Origin: JAEUHQ01 sp964538915
GTDB taxonomy: Bacteria; Planctomycetota; UBA1135; UBA2386
Assembly (NCBI GenBank): GCA_964538915.1
Contig: CAZIFB010000003.1
Span: 127,679 to 191,678, forward strand
DNA: 64,000 nt
Direction: 5' to 3'
A program made the translations under genes and the position numbers. How positions within the stretch are numbered: the first letter of the stretch is position 1; each line of letters starts with the position of its first letter. The notes beneath the pieces were generated by a model, which was not told the origin of the DNA, made no database searches, and was given only the letters and a program-made list of their open reading frames with translations. Shown in pieces: positions 16,819-26,533 of this stretch.

Positions 16819-16824
16819 CGCCGC

Positions 16825-17970
16825 TCAGCGCTCGTTCTCACCGAGCGCCGGCATCTCCGGCGGGCGCAATCGCCGCCGCCGTTCCGTCAGCGACTCGAGG
16901 AAGGCCCGCAGATCGGCCTTCTCGTCGGACGACAGCCCGAGCTCGCGCAGCAGCGGGGACTTCGTCGGAAACAGCGGGTCGCTCGCCTGTTCCGGCTTGC
17001 GCTTCAGCGTCGCCATCCCCGCCGAGTACATGTTGATCACGCCGGCGAGGTCGAAGAGCCCGTTGTGCATGTACGGCGCGTTGCGCACGACGTTGCGCAG
17101 CGAAGGGGTCTTGAAGCGGCCGACGTCCGCCGCGTCCTTCGTCACCGAGTAGCGCCCGAGGTCCTGCAGCTTCCGCCCGTAGAAGGAGAGCCCGAGGTCG
17201 TGGAAGCCGCCGTCGGACAAGAGCGGTCCGTGGTGGCAGTTCGCGCAGCGCGCCTTCGTGCGGAACAGGTGCAGCCCGCGCACCGCCGCGTCGGACAGCG
17301 CCTCGCGGTCGCCGCCGAGGAAGCGATCGAAGTCGCTCGAGCCGTCGCTGGTGATCGTTCGTTCGAAGTCCGCGATCGCGATCAGCGTGCGCTCGAGGTT
17401 CGGCTCCGGATCGCCGAACGCCGCGGCGAAGCGCTCGCGGTAGCCGGCGCTGCGCTGCAGCGTCGCGACGACGTGCTCGGCGCTGGAGTGCATCTCGCTC
17501 TGGTTCTGGAAGACCGCGAGCGCCTGGTCCTCGAGACTCTTCGCGCGTCCGTCCCAGAAGAAGTGCGTGCCGAACGCCGCATTCAGGATCGACGGTGCAT
17601 TGCGCGCGAGCGGCTGGAAGCCGTGCCCGAAGCTGGTGGCGCGCCCGTCGCCCCAGCCGAGTTCGGCGTCGTGGCACGAGGCGCACGCCATCTGGCCCGG
17701 GCCGGACAGGCGGGCGTCGAAGAACAATGTCTGGCCGAGATCCACGCGCGCCTTGGCCCTCGGGTCCGAGGGTGGTGCGGGACGTTCGAGGCGGCCGAGT
17801 TCGACGAAGGAGACGCCCGGGTCGATGGTCGCGGCCGGCCAGGCCGCGGACGGCCGGGAATACGCCGCGCGCAACCCACCGGTGGCGTCGCTCACGAGCG
17901 GCGGCGGCGTGCTGCAAGCCGCGACCGCGAGCAGCACCGATGCGAACGAGGTGACCACGCGGCGATCCAT
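16825..17970 (-). CDS. Di-haem cytochrome c peroxidase (MauG/CcpA family), lipoprotein
   Basis: A 381-residue protein with two c-haem motifs, CASCH (96-100) and CANCH (242-246), the usual layout of bacterial di-haem peroxidases. Family landmarks include LGQTLFFDARLSGPGQMACASCH, ARNAPSILNAAFGTHFFWDGRAK and FKTPSLRNVVRNAPYMHNG. The leader MDRRVVTSFASVLLAVAAC ends in a lipobox with Cys19, so it is probably membrane-anchored in the periplasm. It would reduce H2O2 or oxidise a protein or small-molecule partner, with electrons from a c-type cytochrome. ATG 17970 is supported by a TAGCCT box 8 nt upstream. Divergent from the metallopeptidase gene at 18122. Confidence 0.88.
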   Translation of the reverse strand: MDRRVVTSFASVLLAVAACSTPPPLVSDATGGLRAAYSRPSAAWPAATIDPGVSFVELGRLERPAPPSDPRAKARVDLGQTLFFDARLSGPGQMACASCHDAELGWGDGRATSFGHGFQPLARNAPSILNAAFGTHFFWDGRAKSLEDQALAVFQNQSEMHSSAEHVVATLQRSAGYRERFAAAFGDPEPNLERTLIAIADFERTITSDGSSDFDRFLGGDREALSDAAVRGLHLFRTKARCANCHHGPLLSDGGFHDLGLSFYGRKLQDLGRYSVTKDAADVGRFKTPSLRNVVRNAPYMHNGLFDLAGVINMYSAGMATLKRKPEQASDPLFPTKSPLLRELGLSSDEKADLRAFLESLTERRRRLRPPEMPALGENER

Positions 17971-17978
17971 GCGCGCGC

Positions 17979-17984
17979 AGGCTA
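17979..17984 (-). promoter_or_regulatory. -10 box TAGCCT, 8 nt before ATG
   Basis: Reverse-strand TAGCCT with 8 nt to ATG 17970 and no ribosome site between; consistent with leaderless expression of the peroxidase gene. Confidence 0.45.
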
Positions 17985-18121
17985 TCCCTCGGGCGGCACC
18001 CCGCACGATTTCCCCGACCGCACGGCACCCGCGGCAAACTTCCAACGTCCGACGGACACCTCGGTCCCCGTCCCCACCGCTCCCCCGCGCGGCCGTGCCC
18101 TCCGGTCGGCGCCTACGCATC

Positions 18122-21100
18122 ATGGCCCACGCCGTCACGACGTCGTTTGCTCTCGTTTCGTTGCTCGTCCTGCCGCCCATCGCCTCGGCGCAGAGCCCCG
18201 CATCGAAGGGCCCCGCGCCAAAGGGCGAGTCCCCGGCGCAGAACCAGCTGGCGACCTTCTATCAGAGCGCGCCGTGGCAGGAGTTCCTCGCGCAGGACGG
18301 CGGCGCCTGGACCGTCGAGTGGTGCCCCGCGACCGGCACCCCGCGCGCAATCTGGGGCAGCGGCATCGCACTGGCCGACTGGCGGGCGAACACGATCGAA
18401 GAAGCGCGCCGCCATGCCCACCAGCTGATGCGCGACCGCACCGACGTGCTGCGACTCGGCGACTCGGAGTTCCGCGAAGTGATCGGCAGCCGCATGGGTC
18501 GCACGTGGTCCTTCGTCTTCGACCAGTACTTCCGCGGCGTGCCCGTGATCGGCGGTCGTGTCGACGTGCGCGTCAACATGCGCGGACGGGTGCCGATGTT
18601 CGGCAGCACGGCGTGGCAACTGCCCGCCGACTTCGCCGTCACGCCGGCCATCGCCGAAGAGACCGCGGTCGCCGTCGCATGGCAATCGCTCGCGCTGGTG
18701 CCGACCGGCGTGCCGCAACCCGCGAACGTCGCTGCCCCGCGCCTCGTGATCTGGGGCGACGTGCACAGCGCACAGCCCGAAACGCCGCGGCTCGCGTGGG
18801 AGATCGCGATCAGCAACGTCGACCGCGACGGCCAGGGTCCGATCGGGCGCTGCTACATCGATGCGCAGACGACCGCGATGCTCGGCTTCCGGAGCGACAA
18901 GCACGAGTGCGGCCTCGCCGACTGCCCGCTGCGCATCCGCCCGGCGCCCGATTCGGTCGTGCTTCCCGTTCTCACGACCGTGACCGTGAAAGGCTGGACC
19001 CGCACCGGCCTCGACGGCTTCAGCGCACTCGTCAACGTGCCACTGCCGGGGCTCGAGTTGTCCGTGCCAGGCATCGGCACGGTGATCACCGACCAGAACG
19101 GTCAGTTCACGATCAACATCGCTTCGCCGGTCTCGATCACGGTCGGTGCACTGAACGGCCGCCACCACGCCGCGATGTCGGGCGGCAACGCGCCGGGCGG
19201 CTCGTTCACCGTGAATCCCGGCGTCGCGACGACGATCCAGCTGCTGACGTCCGGTGCGTCGGCGGAGGAGGCAGCGCACACGACCGTGTCGTGGTGGACG
19301 GACAAGACGAACGAGTTCGCTCGGTCGATCCTCGGCAACAGCGCGCAGCTCGCGACGGCGGACAACGTGGTGCCCACGGTGAACATCGCCAACACGTGCA
19401 ACGCCTACTACTCGGGCAACACGATCAACTTCTACGCAACCGGCGGCGGCTGCAACAACACGGCGTTCTCCACCATCGTCGCGCACGAGTGGGGCCACGG
19501 ACTCGACGACCGCTACGGCGGCATCTCGCAGGTCGACGGCCTCAGCGAAGCCTGGGGCGACACGCTCGCCTTCTATCTCGCGGACAACCCGATCCTCGGC
19601 AGCGGCTTCTCGACCGCCGGCGTCGGCATCCGCAACGGCAACAACACGACGCAGTATCCGGCGAGCGGTGGCGTGCACACGCAGGGCCAGTCGTTCATGG
19701 GCTTCGCCTGGAAGCTGCGCGATCATCTCGCGACGACGCTCGGCAACCGACCGTCGGCGATCGCGATCACGAACGACATCGTGCTCGGTTCGATCGTCGC
19801 GGACGCAACCGACCAGCAGGCCGCGGTGCTCGAAGTCTTCGTCGCGGACGACGACGACGGCAACCTCGCCAACCACACACCGCACTGGGCGGATCTCGTC
19901 TGGGCGTGCGATCAGCACTCGCTGCCGTACCCTGGCCAGACGAGCCCCGTGCCGAACGATCTCTGCGCGAACGCGATCCCGCTCGCGAACGGCGTCAACG
20001 GCCCGTTCACGACGGTCGGCGCGCTGACGTCGTCCCCATCCTGGGCGTGCGGTTCGGGCGCGAAGGACGTGTGGTTCACCTACCAGACGCAGACGGCGGG
20101 CACGCTGACGGTCCATACGTGCGGCCTGGCGTCGTGGGACACGACGCTCCAGATCCTCTCCGGTTCGTGCAGTTCGCTCACGAGCGTCGCGTGCAACGAC
20201 GACACGTGCAGCGTGCAATCCTCGGTGTCCGCCGCGATCACACCGGGGACCTGGTACGTGCGCGTCGGCGGCTACAACGGCGCAACGGGCGCGTTCAGCC
20301 TCGACGTCTCCGGCCCGGGCGGCGTCATCGCTGCGACGGCGCCATTCGGAACGGGCTGCTACCACCTGTCGAAGGCGTTCTACGAGTCGTTCACGGGCAC
20401 CGGCTTCGACCTCGCGAACTCCGGCATGCGCATGATCCGCAACGGGAACCGCTACGACGTGACGACGGGTGGCACGTTCGTCACGCCGTCCGGAGGCGCT
20501 ACGCAGCTGGTGCTGATCGACGACGGGGAGGTCACCGTGAACCTGAGCGGTGCGTTCCCCTTCCCCGGTGGAACGACGACCTCGCTCGTCGTCTGCGCGA
20601 ACGGCTTCGTGTCGGCCGCTGCGGGCAACGGCAACGACTGGTCGCCGACGGCGGCCGAGTGGCTCGCGTCGACGCAGCCGCGCTGGGGATGCTGGCACGA
20701 CTTCAACCCCGACGCGGCCGGCTCCGGCAAGGTCAAGTTCGAGCAGATCGGCGCGATCGCCTACATCACGTGGGACAACGTCTACAGCTACAACACGACA
20801 GCCGCGAACCGGTGGCAGCTCCAGTTCGACGTCGCAACCGGCAACGTCACGACCGTGTGGTCGACGATGGTCGCATCGGGCAGCGCGTGGGTCGTGGGCT
20901 TCGCGGCGACCGCACCGAACGACGATCTCGGCAGCGTGAATCTCTCCGCGGCACTGTCCGGCGGGCTGCACACGGGCGCCGACAACACGCCGCCGCTCAC
21001 CCTCACGACGTCGCTGCCGCAACTCGGCCAGGCGATGACGCTGACGACGACCAACTTCACGCCGGCGAGCGCGCTCGGCATCCAGATCATCAGCGTGACC

Positions 21101-21343
21101 CGCTACGACCCTGGCATCGAGCTCACGATCGCGAACATGCCGGGCTGCTTCCTCTACTCGGGCACCGAACTCCTGCACGTCGTGATCGCGAATGCGGGCA
21201 CCGGAGTGGACGTCTGGACGATACCCAACGACCCGACGTGGATGGGGCTGGCCGTGACGACGCAGACGCTCGCGTTCGCGCCCGGCGCCAACCCGAACGG
21301 TCTGATCACGTCGAACGGCGTCGCGCTCACCGTCGGACTCTGA
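18122..21343 (+). CDS. Secreted zinc metallopeptidase (M4/M36-like) with PPC and C-terminal domains
   Basis: A 1073-residue exported protein (MAHAVTTSFALVSLLVLPPIASA). An N-terminal region (~60-240) resembles the FTP/PepSY propeptide of thermolysin- and fungalysin-type enzymes. A carboxypeptidase-regulatory-like beta domain (VTVKGWTRTGLDG) follows, then the catalytic domain with HEWGH at 455-459 and GLSEAWGDTLAFYLADN, whose Glu is the likely third ligand. After it come a PPC-like domain (VPNDLCANAIPLANG ... DVWFTYQTQTAGTLTVHTC), a beta domain with KFEQIGAIAYITWDNV, and a C-terminal module ending MTLTTTNF ... FLYSGTELLHVV ... NPNGLITSNGVALTVGL. An extracellular protease; its specificity is unknown. 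It ends 5 bp from the convergent sigma-fusion gene. Confidence 0.85.
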   Translation: MAHAVTTSFALVSLLVLPPIASAQSPASKGPAPKGESPAQNQLATFYQSAPWQEFLAQDGGAWTVEWCPATGTPRAIWGSGIALADWRANTIEEARRHAHQLMRDRTDVLRLGDSEFREVIGSRMGRTWSFVFDQYFRGVPVIGGRVDVRVNMRGRVPMFGSTAWQLPADFAVTPAIAEETAVAVAWQSLALVPTGVPQPANVAAPRLVIWGDVHSAQPETPRLAWEIAISNVDRDGQGPIGRCYIDAQTTAMLGFRSDKHECGLADCPLRIRPAPDSVVLPVLTTVTVKGWTRTGLDGFSALVNVPLPGLELSVPGIGTVITDQNGQFTINIASPVSITVGALNGRHHAAMSGGNAPGGSFTVNPGVATTIQLLTSGASAEEAAHTTVSWWTDKTNEFARSILGNSAQLATADNVVPTVNIANTCNAYYSGNTINFYATGGGCNNTAFSTIVAHEWGHGLDDRYGGISQVDGLSEAWGDTLAFYLADNPILGSGFSTAGVGIRNGNNTTQYPASGGVHTQGQSFMGFAWKLRDHLATTLGNRPSAIAITNDIVLGSIVADATDQQAAVLEVFVADDDDGNLANHTPHWADLVWACDQHSLPYPGQTSPVPNDLCANAIPLANGVNGPFTTVGALTSSPSWACGSGAKDVWFTYQTQTAGTLTVHTCGLASWDTTLQILSGSCSSLTSVACNDDTCSVQSSVSAAITPGTWYVRVGGYNGATGAFSLDVSGPGGVIAATAPFGTGCYHLSKAFYESFTGTGFDLANSGMRMIRNGNRYDVTTGGTFVTPSGGATQLVLIDDGEVTVNLSGAFPFPGGTTTSLVVCANGFVSAAAGNGNDWSPTAAEWLASTQPRWGCWHDFNPDAAGSGKVKFEQIGAIAYITWDNVYSYNTTAANRWQLQFDVATGNVTTVWSTMVASGSAWVVGFAATAPNDDLGSVNLSAALSGGLHTGADNTPPLTLTTSLPQLGQAMTLTTTNFTPASALGIQIISVTRYDPGIELTIANMPGCFLYSGTELLHVVIANAGTGVDVWTIPNDPTWMGLAVTTQTLAFAPGANPNGLITSNGVALTVGL

Positions 21344-21348
21344 CCACG

Positions 21349-23634
21349 TCAGAGCGGGATCTCGAGCGGCGGGCCGAAGCCCGTCTCGGGGTCGTCGCCG
21401 CCGTAGAGTAGGAGCCGGCACCGCGCCGCGGCGGGCAGCTGGAGATCGCGCCAGACGGGCGGCGTGGCCTCGCTGCGGTGGAACCGGCGATGGGAGGCAA
21501 CGAGCCACCACACGGTCTTGCCGTCCGCGAGCGACAGTTCGACCTGCAGCCACGCCGCCATGAGTTCGCGGTCGCCGTGGTCCCGGTACAGCTGCGCAAG
21601 ATCGACGGTGCGCGGCGGCGCGGATGTGAGCCACGCGACGACGTTCTCCGGGTCCGCTCCGCGGGTGATGGAGGCGACGCGACCGTTCGCGGCGACGATC
21701 CACGCCGCACGCCAGTCGACCGGCATCATCGCGAGCGCGATCAGGCTCCCGTGCCGGCTGAACATCGGCACGGAAGAACTGTAGAGCAGCTTGCGCGGCT
21801 GCACGGCTTCGAGACTCCCTTCGGCGGTCTCGATCGCGACGCTGACGCCCTCCTCCGCGGGCAGATCGCCGAGGGACCAGACCGTCGGTCGAAGCGCTTC
21901 GTCGCGACGGAACACGATGCGGTGCACTCCGCCCACCGGTGCGAAGCGGATGTGTCGCGTGACCCAGGTGTCGTCGTCGAACAGGATCGTCAGTTCGTAG
22001 GACGCCCCGTCGCGCAACCACACACGATCGAACGTCACGCTGCCCGCGGTGAGCGGCTGCTGCTGCTCCGACCACGAAGTGTCCGGCTCCGGTTCGGTCG
22101 ACACGAGCACCCCGGTCGACACTTCGGAGCGCAGCCAGCAGCGGCCCGACACGTCGACCTCACGCCCGTCGTCGCCTTGCACGACCGCGCGGAGCGCCGG
22201 CAGCGCGCGCAAGAACGCCGCCTCCAGCAGTGCCGGCGCCTCCACGGTGCACGACGTTTCGTCGCCGCCCGGGATCCGAACGGCGAAGCCGTGGCCCTCG
22301 ATCGCGAACGAAGCGAACACGCCGAGCGGCACGAGCACACGAAGACGGTCCGCGGCGTCGACGACGAACTCGTGTTCGCGGCGGCAGACCACGCCGTTCG
22401 TCGGCCCATCCACGTTCTGGCGTAGCCCCGTGTAGCCCGACGTGCCACCATCCGCCTCCTTCACTGCGGGCGTGACGATCACGGACCAGCGCCTGCCGGC
22501 GGGCGCACCGCGCACCGCGACTTCGACTTCACCGAGTGCCGGCAGCACGAACGTCCCGCCTTCTGCGGGCCGCGGCGCGACGAAGCACTGGTCCGGCGCG
22601 AATCCCACGCAGACCAACGCGGCCTGCGCCCGTTCCGCCGGCAGCAGCACGCAGCCGTCGTCGTCGGTCACCGCGGAGCTCGGCGGCCGAACGCTGAACT
22701 CGGCCGCCGCACCCGGCGCGATCTCGCGATCACGCGCCGCGTCCACTCGGCGCGTCCACGCGGGTCGCGACGCGTCGTCGGCGCACCACCAGACCTCGAG
22801 ACCGCGGGCCGGGCGGCCGTCGGCGAAGCGGACCGACAAGCGCGCCGGCGCAGCCGGGACCGGCGGTTCTCCAACTGTCGCGACCTGCCGTTCCAGCGGA
22901 CGCGCCGGCGCTTCCCCGCTCGCGACGACCAGCGACGGCTCGCCCGTGGTCGTCTCGACAGGAGCCGCCACGCTGCCGGGCCGGACGAAGACGGCCGCCA
23001 CGATCGACACCAGGACGGCGAGAGCGAGCAACGACTTCTTCATGGCGATTCCGGACGCGAAGGTCACCGCGGTCGCGCCCATGGCTCCACTCAGCGGCAA
23101 CGCCAGCGACGCCCACGCGCGGCGACCGCCGTAGTCACGATCGAGGCGCTCGGCGAGCATCGTGTGCGCGCGGTGGAGGCGCGTGCGCACGGTCGCGACC
23201 GGCACCCCCGTCCGCAGAGCGACCGCCTCGTTGTCGAGATCCTCGAACCAGCGCAGCCAGACGGTGAGCCGGTAGGGTTCCGGCAGCGCATGCACGGCGT
23301 CGGCGACGCAGCGGCGAAGCTGCTCGCGCGCGACGAAGTCCTCGGGCGTCGGTGGATCGGGTCGCGGCACGACGTCGCCTTCGTGGGCGCGTCGGCGTCG
23401 CGCGAGCTTGCGCAGGTTGCTCGCGTGCCGCCGCAGGACGGTGCGCAGGAACGGCCACAGCGGCGTCCCGGGGCGCCGCCGGCCGAGGGCGGCCTGGGTG
23501 ATCGCATGCTGGACCGCGTCGTCGACGTCCGCGGGGTCGGCGAGCAGCTCCGCCGCCAGCCGGCGCAGGCCGCGCTCGTGGCGCATGACCTGCTCGAGTC
23601 CGTCGGCGTCGAGGGGGCTGCTCATCACGGACAC
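21349..23634 (-). CDS. ECF-type sigma factor fused to a transmembrane helix and a large beta-rich region
   Basis: A 761-residue single frame. Residues ~15-80 correspond to sigma region 2 (DPADVDDAVQHAITQAAL, PLWPFLRTVLRRHASNLRKLARRR) and ~100-165 to region 4 (LPEPYRLTVWLRWFEDLDNE, GVPVATVRTRLHRAHTMLAERL). A hydrophobic segment follows at 199-217 (KKSLLALAVLVSIVAAVFV), then ~540 residues rich in beta strands that resemble carboxypeptidase-regulatory-like repeats (for example TDDDGCVLLPAERAQAALVCV). If made as one chain, it is a membrane-tethered sigma factor with an extracytoplasmic sensor-like part. Alternatively Met198 could start a separate membrane protein. The start is GTG 23634 or, 9 nt in, ATG 23625. 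Confidence 0.82.
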   Translation of the reverse strand: MSVMSSPLDADGLEQVMRHERGLRRLAAELLADPADVDDAVQHAITQAALGRRRPGTPLWPFLRTVLRRHASNLRKLARRRRAHEGDVVPRPDPPTPEDFVAREQLRRCVADAVHALPEPYRLTVWLRWFEDLDNEAVALRTGVPVATVRTRLHRAHTMLAERLDRDYGGRRAWASLALPLSGAMGATAVTFASGIAMKKSLLALAVLVSIVAAVFVRPGSVAAPVETTTGEPSLVVASGEAPARPLERQVATVGEPPVPAAPARLSVRFADGRPARGLEVWWCADDASRPAWTRRVDAARDREIAPGAAAEFSVRPPSSAVTDDDGCVLLPAERAQAALVCVGFAPDQCFVAPRPAEGGTFVLPALGEVEVAVRGAPAGRRWSVIVTPAVKEADGGTSGYTGLRQNVDGPTNGVVCRREHEFVVDAADRLRVLVPLGVFASFAIEGHGFAVRIPGGDETSCTVEAPALLEAAFLRALPALRAVVQGDDGREVDVSGRCWLRSEVSTGVLVSTEPEPDTSWSEQQQPLTAGSVTFDRVWLRDGASYELTILFDDDTWVTRHIRFAPVGGVHRIVFRRDEALRPTVWSLGDLPAEEGVSVAIETAEGSLEAVQPRKLLYSSSVPMFSRHGSLIALAMMPVDWRAAWIVAANGRVASITRGADPENVVAWLTSAPPRTVDLAQLYRDHGDRELMAAWLQVELSLADGKTVWWLVASHRRFHRSEATPPVWRDLQLPAAARCRLLLYGGDDPETGFGPPLEIPL

Positions 23635-23723
23635 CAGGACAACGGTGCGCGCCGACGTGATTCAGGATCCTCGCGGATCTTCGCGGCCGGGCCGACCGTT
23701 CGCCGGCCCGCGCGCGCCCGGGC

Positions 23724-24944
23724 TCACATCGACGCGATGATCGCGTCGCCGAACTGCGAGCACTTGATCTCCTTCACGCCGTCCATCAGACGGGCGAAGT
23801 CGTACGTCACCTGCTTCTTGCCGATGGCGCCGTCCATGCCCTTCACGATCAGGTCGGCGGCCTCGTTCCAGCCCATGTAGCGGAACATCATCTCGCCGCT
23901 CAGGATCACCGAGCCCGGATTCACCTTGTCCTGGTTCGCGTACTTCGGCGCCGTGCCGTGCGTCGCTTCGAACACCGCGTGGCCGGTGACGTAGTTGATG
24001 TTGCCGCCCGGCGCGATGCCGATGCCGCCGACCTGCGCAGCGAGCGCGTCGCTGATGTAGTCGCCGTTCAGGTTCAACGTCGCGATCACGGAGTACTCCG
24101 CCGGCCGCAGCAGGATCTGCTGCAGGAAGGCGTCGGCGATCGCGTCCTTCACGGTGATCTTCTTGCCGTTCTTCGTGAAGGTCTGCCACGGACCGCCGTC
24201 GAGGTCGGTCGCGCCGTACTCCTTCTTCGCGAGCGCGTAGCCCCAGTCGCGGAACGCGCCCTCGGTGAACTTCATGATGTTGCCCTTGTGCACGAGCGTC
24301 ACCGAGTCGCGGCCGCTCGCGATCGCGTAGTCCATCGCGGCGCGAACGAGACGCTCCGTGCCTTCGCGCGACACGGGCTTGATGCCGAAGCCCGTCGACT
24401 CGGGGAACCGCACCTTGCCGAACTGCTTCGGGAAGTGCTCGTGCAGCAGCGAGCGGAACTTCTTGCACTCGTCGGTGCCCTCCTGGAACTCGATGCCCGC
24501 GTAGATGTCCTCCGTGTTCTCGCGGAAGATCACCATGTCGGTCTTGTGCGGCTCCTTCACCGGCGACGGCACACCCTTGAACCAGCGCACCGGACGCAGG
24601 CACACGTACAGATCGAGCATCTGCCGCAGCGCGACGTTCAGGCTGCGGATACCGCCGCCGACGGGCGTCGTCAGCGGGCCCTTGATGCCGACGAGGTAGT
24701 CGCGGAACGCGGCGACGGTCTCGTCGGGGAGCCAGTTCTTCGTCTTCTCGAACGCGCTCTCGCCGGCGAGAACGGGCATCCACTCGATCTTCCGCTTGCC
24801 GCCGTAGGCCTTCGCCACGGCCGCGTCCATCACGCGCACGCTGGCGCGCCAGATGTCGGGGCCGGTGCCGTCGCCTTCGATGAACGGGATGGTCGGGTTC
24901 GCGGGCACGGACAGCCCGCTCTTCGTCATGGTGATCTTCGCCAT
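23724..24944 (-). CDS. icd: NADP-dependent isocitrate dehydrogenase
   Basis: A TCA-cycle enzyme that converts isocitrate to 2-oxoglutarate with NADP. The 406-residue chain matches the E. coli-type homodimer. GGGIRSLNVALRQ contains the substrate-binding Ser101 (the residue phosphorylated by AceK in E. coli); YVCLRPVRWFKGVPSPVKEP, FRENTEDIYAGIE, MDYAIASGRDSVTLVHKGNIMK and IAPGGNINY / ATHGTAPKYA are hallmark segments. ATG 24944 is chosen because family homology begins there; a GAAGG site precedes it. A TACACT box lies at 24979-24984. Cytoplasmic. Confidence 0.95.
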   Translation of the reverse strand: MAKITMTKSGLSVPANPTIPFIEGDGTGPDIWRASVRVMDAAVAKAYGGKRKIEWMPVLAGESAFEKTKNWLPDETVAAFRDYLVGIKGPLTTPVGGGIRSLNVALRQMLDLYVCLRPVRWFKGVPSPVKEPHKTDMVIFRENTEDIYAGIEFQEGTDECKKFRSLLHEHFPKQFGKVRFPESTGFGIKPVSREGTERLVRAAMDYAIASGRDSVTLVHKGNIMKFTEGAFRDWGYALAKKEYGATDLDGGPWQTFTKNGKKITVKDAIADAFLQQILLRPAEYSVIATLNLNGDYISDALAAQVGGIGIAPGGNINYVTGHAVFEATHGTAPKYANQDKVNPGSVILSGEMMFRYMGWNEAADLIVKGMDGAIGKKQVTYDFARLMDGVKEIKCSQFGDAIIASM

Positions 24945-24978
24945 TGCCTTCGCTGCGTGGATTTGGTGAGGGCAGCGC

Positions 24979-24984
24979 AGTGTA
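24979..24984 (-). promoter_or_regulatory. -10 box TACACT upstream of icd
   Basis: Reverse-strand TACACT ends 34 nt before ATG 24944. Unlike most promoters in this window it predicts a normal leader of roughly 25 nt carrying a ribosome site. Confidence 0.4.
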
Positions 24985-25175
24985 GCGATCGTCATGCACG
25001 ACGCCGTACGGAAGAGGATCATCCCCGAGGCACCACGGACGGCCGAGGTGCGGGTGATGCAAGTGCCCATGAGACCGGAGTGTCCGCGCACGTCGGACAC
25101 GAAGTCGTCGCTTCGAAGTCACGTCGCAGCCGCACTCCGACGCGGAACGTGCCGACCTGGATCAGCGCCCGTCGT

Positions 25176-26522
25176 TCATCGCGGGCCGTCGGGCGGGATC
25201 AGCCGGCTCATCGCCGACTCGCGCTGCTTCATCAGGAACCACGTGCGGCGGCTCGCCGGCACCGGGCCGGCGAACCAGTCCTTCGGCGGCATCGTGCGCG
25301 CGCGGTCGTACACGGCCATCAGAGCTTCGACGTGCGTGTCGAGGCTCGGCGACGGCGGCGGAATCGCGGCGCGCTTCGTGCTCCACAGGGCGGGTTCGTC
25401 GACGAAGCGCTGCATCGCCGCGGCGAGGCTGTGCGCGTCGCCGGATCGTGTCGCGAGGCCAGCACCCGCGGCGCGTTCGGGCAGGGCGCCGAGGTCGCTC
25501 GTGATGCACGGCAGGCCGAGTTCGAAGCACTCGTCGAGCACGAGGCCGTACGTCTCGAAGCAGGTGCTCGGGAACACGCCGACCTGCGGTCGCGCGGCGT
25601 GCAGCTTCGCCGCGTCGAAGTCGCCGTGGAACGTGACCGGAAGACCTGCTGCGAGGTCGTGCAGTTCGCGATCGAGCGCTTCGCTGTCGACGCCGCCGAG
25701 CACGTGCAGCACCGCGCGGCCCGGTCGCTCCGTGTGCACGCGACGGAACGCACGCAGCAGCACGTCGACGCCCTTGTGCCGGCCGATGCCGCCCCAGTAC
25801 GCGAAGCGCAGCGGCTCGTCGCCGCGCGGCGCGGGCAGCGCGGGCATGCCGACGAAGCGGCGCCGGTAGCCGAGCGGCAGCACTTCGTAGCGATCGAGAG
25901 GCACGCCGGTCGTCTCGGACAGCAGCTTCGCCGTGCTGCCGACAGCGACGATCACCGCGCGGGCGAGCGACAGCTCGGCGCGATAGTGGTCGCGGAACAG
26001 TTCGACCCCGGCGTCGAGTTCGCCCGCCTGCTCGTAGCCGAACTTCGGCACGCACTGCGAACAACTCGCCGGCGAAAGCTGGCGGCGGCACGCCTCGTCG
26101 CCCTCGCGCCGGCGGAACGCGCGCGGACAGCTCGTGTAGTAGTCGTGCAGCGTCGCCACCGCAGGGATCTTCTTCTGCCAGCAGAGGTCGATCAGGTTGC
26201 AGGTCAGGCGAACCCAGTGGTGCACGTGCACGAGCTTCGGCTGCCACTTCTCGAGCAGCGCCGCGAAGACCTGCTCGACACCGGGGTGCCACGCCTTCGA
26301 GTGATGATCGAAGAAGAGGTCGTCGCGATGCAGCCGGTGCACAGGGAGCCCATCTACCTCGCCGCTCTCGATCGTCAGCTCCTCCTTCCAGACCTTGCTC
26401 CCGCTCAGGACCTCGACGCGCAGCCCGCGTGCCCGCTGGCGCTGCGCGAGATCGAGCAGGTACGACTCCGAACCGCCGCGGCTCTCCGGCGGGAACTGGT
26501 GGATGACGTGCAGTACGTCCAT
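25176..26522 (-). CDS. GT4-family glycosyltransferase
   Basis: A 448-residue GT-B glycosyltransferase. The N-terminal domain has MDVLHVIHQFPPESRGGSESYLLDLAQ, the acceptor-side glycine-rich loop, and KLVHVHHWVRLTCNLIDLC. The C-terminal nucleotide-sugar domain has LRFAYWGGIGRHKGVDVLLRAF and FPSTCFETYGLVLDECFELGLPCI, containing the E-x7-E retaining motif. A cluster of cysteines (SCPRAFRRREGDEACRR, SCSQCVP) in the N-terminal domain could bind a metal, as in related PssE/mycofactocin-type GT4s. It probably acts on a polysaccharide or glycolipid at the inner membrane face; the substrate is unknown. A -10-like TATAAG lies 11 nt upstream of ATG 26522. Confidence 0.88.
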   Translation of the reverse strand: MDVLHVIHQFPPESRGGSESYLLDLAQRQRARGLRVEVLSGSKVWKEELTIESGEVDGLPVHRLHRDDLFFDHHSKAWHPGVEQVFAALLEKWQPKLVHVHHWVRLTCNLIDLCWQKKIPAVATLHDYYTSCPRAFRRREGDEACRRQLSPASCSQCVPKFGYEQAGELDAGVELFRDHYRAELSLARAVIVAVGSTAKLLSETTGVPLDRYEVLPLGYRRRFVGMPALPAPRGDEPLRFAYWGGIGRHKGVDVLLRAFRRVHTERPGRAVLHVLGGVDSEALDRELHDLAAGLPVTFHGDFDAAKLHAARPQVGVFPSTCFETYGLVLDECFELGLPCITSDLGALPERAAGAGLATRSGDAHSLAAAMQRFVDEPALWSTKRAAIPPPSPSLDTHVEALMAVYDRARTMPPKDWFAGPVPASRRTWFLMKQRESAMSRLIPPDGPR

Positions 26523-26533
26523 TCGGCGCGGTC

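Noticed and set aside
17065..21411. Very long forward open frame (about 1450 codons) over the peroxidase and metallopeptidase genes
   Set aside because: It is Arg/His/Gly-rich without any domain and lies out of frame over two clearly recognisable genes; long empty frames are expected at 70% G+C.
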